Assembly (NCBI GenBank): GCA_903813345.2
Contig: CAIIXF020000011.1
Location: forward strand, 13,251,754-13,315,753
Reading direction: 5' to 3'
Source: Owenia fusiformis
Taxonomy: Eukaryota > Annelida > Polychaeta > Sabellida > Oweniidae
Length of the DNA: 64,000 bases
The notes beneath the pieces were generated by a model. That model ran no database searches. It was not told where the DNA came from and saw only the letters and a program-made list of their open reading frames with translations. A program made the translations under genes and the position numbers. Position 1 is the stretch's first letter; the number at the start of each line of letters is the position of its first letter. Below, piece after piece: positions 59,321-64,000 of this stretch.

Positions 59321-60300
59321 ACTTTAGTTAGAATTTTATCTTATATTCCGAAGAATTAAAGTTTCATTTATGGGATACCCTAAAAACACAAATGCGCCAC
59401 CTTTTTGCGACGTGTCTGAGCACTGATAGCCCAAGTACCGACCGCGTACAGCCTATATGTGAACAGCGGCATGTCGTTCATTTCCTTTGCGGACAAATAA
59501 ATCTCGATGTCTAAATATGTGTTTAATTTCACATTAAACCCCAATTAGCATGTCTTCATAATTTAGTGATTTGGGCTAAATTCGTCTCAACATTGGTTCT
59601 TAAAGGTTAGTCAACTTTCAGTGTTATAATTGCGTTGGGAAAGATTTAGTAAATTCAGCACACTGCTTACGATAATTCAATTTGGAACCGCATAACCTCT
59701 CCATAAGGTGACAATGATTTTGATGCGCGAATACCTAAGCAGAAAACATAATTGCTATAAATCTCTTGGTTTCATTTTAAGAAAATATCATTATAGTCGC
59801 CTCCGAAGTCCAGGTCACCCGATACCCCCCCCCCTCCCCATTAAGGGGACGAAGTGGTGGGGGCGGGTGCGTCCGACTTCCTCAAGATGCGAAAATGTGT
59901 AAACTGTGTAATATGTGTAAAAACACTAAAAAGTAGTTTCTACAAATGAACAATTGAATACCCAAACATGAGGTGTGAACAATTTTGAATTACATTTACT
60001 ATCCAACTAAGCGTACTTTAAAAATTAACCCTAAAGTTTCCTAATAATGTTTAAAATATTTGTGTCTAATTATTCCAACTGGTATTTCCATCAAATTCAG
60101 ACCAAATATATTTAGACCAACGTTTCTTTTAAATTGTAGATGCAGAAATATGTTTATTCGATATCTCACGATTATATTATAACTGCCAAACATGCTCTTT
60201 GTAAGTTGACTCAATAATTAAAATATAATTTATTGCTTTATTGCTTCATTGAGGTTTTTTATACAATATGTATGTCTTAAAATATACATGGACGTATAAT
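59321..60300. other. No gene recognised
   Basis: AT-rich. A C-rich patch at 59,825-59,870 (ACCCCCCCCCCTCCCC and GGTGGGGGCGGG) recalls other transposon edges here. Otherwise nothing. Confidence 0.5.
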
Positions 60301-60649
60301 CACTGCTACCCACCTAATTACACAGACGTATCGTCGGTGTATCATGGCGGAACTGACGATCGGCATTAATATTGCCAATATCACACTGATAGTGGTCGTT
60401 CGTCAGTGTAAGAAAAGCGAGGGACTTAATACGTGAATTGTGTCTTTGTTAACATATAAAACCTAAAACCATCGACACATTCTCAAACTAGACTATCTTC
60501 CTTAACTTCGAGCCAAATTATTATCCACAACGTGACTTATAAGTAGGTGTAAATCGGGAAATAAAAAAATCTTACCGAAACCTAGTCCCGGAGGAAGTTC
60601 CGCCATGATACACCGACGATACGTCTGTGTAATTAGGTGGGTAGCAGTG
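60301..60649. mobile_element. 349-bp MITE with perfect 54-bp TIRs and 5-bp duplication
   Basis: CACTGCTACCCACCTAATTA at the left and its complement at the right. Identity extends for the first 54 bases without a mismatch. ATAAT is duplicated at 60296-60300 and 60650-60654. Perfect TIRs imply recent insertion. Non-coding interior. Confidence 0.9.
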
Positions 60650-60654
60650 ATAAT

Positions 60655-62690
60655 GGAGCATGTCAATGTTCGGTTAATTCCGAGTCTTTCCTCCGAAGTA
60701 TGTTGTCACGTTCGGAGAATAAGTGGATTAAAAGACAAATTTGCATTTCTGATATGGGATAAGAGGTGCTCTATATCTTTTTATTAACGCCTTCATTTGT
60801 TACGTAGATCTGCAAATTAAATCATCAATACTGTTCATCGATGTCAATTCGTCAGATCAACAACCCAAGAAATAAATGTCCGTCAGTGAAAAAAATCCCT
60901 AAGTTCCGATGATTAAAGTATATAATGACGTCTAAATATAACCGTGTTAACCAATGAATGGCAAGCTGGACATACATTCTAATGGGGAAACAATGATGGC
61001 GATGGTAGCGTATTGATAATTACTAATGAAAAAGACTCGTAGGTAGTTTTCCAATTTCAATGAACAATACAAAGATGTGGGGGCACTCGGATATATGAGG
61101 AGCTTGGTCAAAGGAGACAGTCTCTTATCGAAATACGAGTTGAACAAACAACATTAAAGACTCTAAAGAAAAAAGGACACTAAGAAATGCGAATGACTTG
61201 TCATTTCATCAGTACAATAGTAACTTTTCAATTGTATTAATATGCCTATGGCACACACATGAAAATTAGATGGGAACTCATTATAAATAGCTGAAGAAGT
61301 AAAAGACGATCACAAAATATAGAATGAAGATATATCTGATATTAGGATCTATGTTTGGTATTTTATATAACATCTACATAACAGGTAGGACATTTAAACT
61401 AAATATTTCACTTTTTTTATATTTAAAAGTTACTTGGGGTCCAACGTAAGCATTTGTAGACATTCCATTAATTTTCATCACAATTGTCTTTTCAAGTTTT
61501 GATATGCATTATAGAAAAATCATTTTTATCATAGTCATGAAAGTCGGTTCTACATATTAGCATTATGCTATCTTTTATTTTGGGGAAATTCTTTGAGCAG
61601 ACTTTCACATTTTTGAGCCAAAATGCACGTTTCGAGGAAACAGGAGTATAATCATCATTTACACGGCCCACCCCTACGTAATTCGCCCGTGTTTCCAGCC
61701 CTACGGCCCCTGAGTAATTAAACTCACTTTCCAATGCCTTTGACATTATTACCACTTTTATAGGCGGTATTTGTGGAGTTTTGATCTTCGATATACTGTT
61801 TATTAGTTGTTTTACGTTGAGTTTATTGTGAATGAATTGCAACTAGCACCATTGACGTGGATTTACTATCTATTTTCTAGGTAATTATTTTCACAATACT
61901 TTTCTGTGGTACGTCAACCGCTCATACAAATGCCAATCTGGTTATTTTTAAAGTTCGAGTAAGCTATTGTCAAGTGAAGTATACTCCAGCAAATAGTGTC
62001 ATTGCGTAGGACTTACAAGTATTCTGATCTTATCACATTTTTTGTTTCTCACACCTAGCAATTAAAACTCGGACCAGATAAAGATTTCTTACGATAAATT
62101 ACAAGTACTGTTACACTAGATTTTGGCGAAAATGACATTCTAAAAATATTGCCAAGATCTAAGATGCAAAATCGGCAAATAAAACTCACTAAATCCTACA
62201 CATTTTCTCATATTGAAACTTAAAAAATTAAGAATTTGATTCGTGGTACCCTTTGCATTCGTTCGACTACACTTCTTAAAAGAGAGCTTCGGTATTTTAT
62301 AACTAGATTCTGCGCGCAGGGTTAATTCGTGGTAATTGGTGACGTAATATTTCAAATCAGTAAACCATTTCCGACAGTTTAATGAAGTGCTTCATATCTT
62401 CACCTTATAGGTTGTATTACTGTTTAAGTGTTTTTCACTCCTGATGTTGGTAAATAGAATAGATACTAAAATTCTAAAGCTTTTTGATCTTACCATGAAA
62501 TGATACACGCACCTCTTAAAACGGTGTTAAACTCACTCAAGCATCACGAACTGTGATGAGACACATTTGAAAATCGTCATACAAACCTTTACCAATGAGA
62601 TACTTTATGTCATCATCAAAAGTCATCAATTAACAAATAGAAAATAGTTTTGGGAAAACACATTTTGCAGATAAATATTCAAACATAAGT
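60655..62690. other. No gene recognised
   Basis: AT-rich DNA. A 116-codon minus-strand frame (61492-61842) has no known motif and is not supported as a gene. Confidence 0.5.
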
Positions 62691-62692
62691 CA

Positions 62693-63140
62693 ATCTACGA
62701 AGTTAAATTGGTTTTCAAGAGTTTCCAAGCTTACTGAAGGCAACATACAGTACACACGCACATCCATTCGTCATCTACGAAGTTAAATTGGTTTCCAAGC
62801 TTATTGAAGACAACATACAGTACACACGCACATCCATTCGTCATCTACGAAGTTAAATTGGTTTCCAAGCTTATTGAAGGCAACATACAGTACACACGCA
62901 CATCCATTCGTCATCTACGAAGTTAAATTGGTTTCCAAGCTTATTGAAGGCAACATACAGTACACACGCACATCCATTCGTCATCTACGAAGTTAAATTA
63001 GTTTCTAAGGGTTTCCAAGCTTATTGAAGGCAACATACAGTACACACGCACATCCATTCGTCATCTACGAAGTTAAATTGGTTTCCAAGGGTTTCAAAGC
63101 TTATTGAAGGCAACATACAGTACAGACGCACATCCAATAG
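62693..63140. repeat. 70/80-bp minisatellite, six units
   Basis: Units begin TCTACGAAGTTAAATT and contain GGCAACATACAGTACACACG. Three middle units are about 70 bases; the outer ones carry a 10-base extra block GGGTTTCCAA or relative. Internal units are nearly identical, implying recent expansion. Confidence 0.9.
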
Positions 63141-63880
63141 TCTCTGAAACATATTGTTCATTGTTTTCAAATTCAAATTGATGATGTGACGAATTTCAGA
63201 AATCCGTACATCGACACTCAATATCTTGTAAAATAAAAAAACAGTCAACTTCTATAATTCGAAACTCTGGCATGATATGGAATATGGGAAATTGATTTAA
63301 TTATTCAATCACATGATTTGTGTTTTAGCACCGCGTACCTATATTAGTATCTTCACAAAGAGGATTTGCTCCCGGGACGTAGCTAACTATAAATTCTTAA
63401 TCAACAGTCCAAACGATTCTCGATCACTTCTTGTGTGTTTTGGAATTTTTATTTGGAAATCTTCAAATTCTGAAGTGAAAAAATGTGGCTGTTTGAATTC
63501 ATATTTTGTAATAACGGCGTCTTCATATACTGCAGAATATCGAGTTGGAACTCTAAGAGCTTATCCTCTCTGTTCCTTCAATCGTATTCATGTGGGATAC
63601 ATTTAGAAATTATTTAAACGTGTTGACACTATTGTCCTCCTGGGAACAGATAGCTCATCGTAAATTTTACTATAAAACAAATCTACATGGCAAACACATA
63701 TATGAGGAACACATTTTCTGGATTTATAACTTGCAAACAAGCGTAACAATTGTTGAAAATAAACTTAAGACCTATGTCATGTGTGAGACTTTAGTTTAGT
63801 TTATAAAGAGACTGTTATTACTGAAAAATAGCATTCGCACAGCAAAAATTATGGCCCACTGTGGGCGAACTATGAGTCTA
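63141..63880. other. No gene recognised
   Basis: AT-rich DNA. Short frames at 63313-63606 and 63590-63799 show no known domain. Confidence 0.5.
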
Positions 63881-63985
63881 ATACTCTAATGCCCCTTGTT
63901 AGAGATAACAAGGTTCAATGCAAGGCGAAAAGTTCATTCTACGCACATTACCCTGAGATAGCTATATAGGGGCATTATATTTTTG
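63881..63985. repeat. Possible hairpin element at the window end
   Basis: TCTAATGCCCCT near 63,885 is mirrored by AGGGGCATTATA at about 63,968-63,979. An inner CCTTGTTAGAGATAACAAGG hairpin lies between. About 95 bases long. Confidence 0.45.
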
Positions 63986-64000
63986 ATTTCAAGCCGAATC

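Noticed and set aside
61492-61842. 116-codon minus-strand frame as a gene
   Set aside because: No conserved motif, no plausible splice continuation, and composition like the surrounding non-coding DNA.
62693-63140. Possible CRISPR-like array
   Set aside because: Whole units repeat without unique spacers, and the context is an animal genome.
63313-63606. 97-codon plus-strand frame as an exon
   Set aside because: No homology recognised and no supporting splice signals or neighbouring coding exons.

Overview
The window looks like a piece of a large, transposon-rich metazoan genome, most likely a marine invertebrate deuterostome (hemichordate or echinoderm), though the sequence cannot settle the phylum. 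The evidence is two intron-containing animal genes with GT-AG splice sites and proteins close to their vertebrate counterparts. They lie in AT-rich, non-coding DNA full of hairpin DNA transposons, C-tracts and minisatellites. There is no operon structure, no convincing RNA gene and no CRISPR array.

Two host genes can be read. (1) A tubby-family gene (TUB/TULP3 type) lies on the plus strand in 12 coding exons from 16,708 to 46,219. All exon phases join exactly to give 455 residues with a complete C-terminal tubby domain. One or more 5' non-coding exons must lie upstream, because the first coding exon begins at a splice acceptor. Candidate promoter/first-exon regions are near 11.5-11.8 kb and 14.8-15.1 kb. 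(2) An EXTL2-like glycosyltransferase (GT64) gene lies on the minus strand in two coding exons, 54,169 to 52,922, 324 residues. The genes are convergent, 6.7 kb apart. Tubby proteins act at phosphoinositide membranes and cilia; EXTL2-like enzymes act in the Golgi on glycosaminoglycan chains. Nothing suggests a shared pathway.

Most of the remainder is mobile-element debris, nearly all non-autonomous DNA transposons recognised by terminal inverted repeats (TIRs) and target-site duplications (TSDs). 0-11.3 kb is a dense patchwork: an ACGGCGT-repeat foldback element, TA-flanked elements, a scrambled 7.4-10.9 kb element with nested insertions, and local duplications. 11.3-16.7 kb holds candidate 5' regions for the tubby gene plus three elements. 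The tubby introns hold a 2.0 kb C-rich element (18.4-20.4 kb), an 834 bp palindrome (23.4-24.2 kb), a 1 kb CCGT-bearing repeat (32.0-33.0 kb) and a 4.5 kb foldback element (38.1-42.7 kb).

The most unusual items are: a 43-bp tandem array that copies the end of a tubby coding exon together with its splice donor about nine times; four unrelated-looking elements that all begin CAC, end GTG and are flanked by exact AT-only 5-bp duplications (one begins CACGGTG, as in Transib-type ends); three elements with exact 9-bp duplications; and an 890-bp near-perfect palindrome with 406-bp arms between the two genes. I found no complete transposase gene and no clearly novel protein system.
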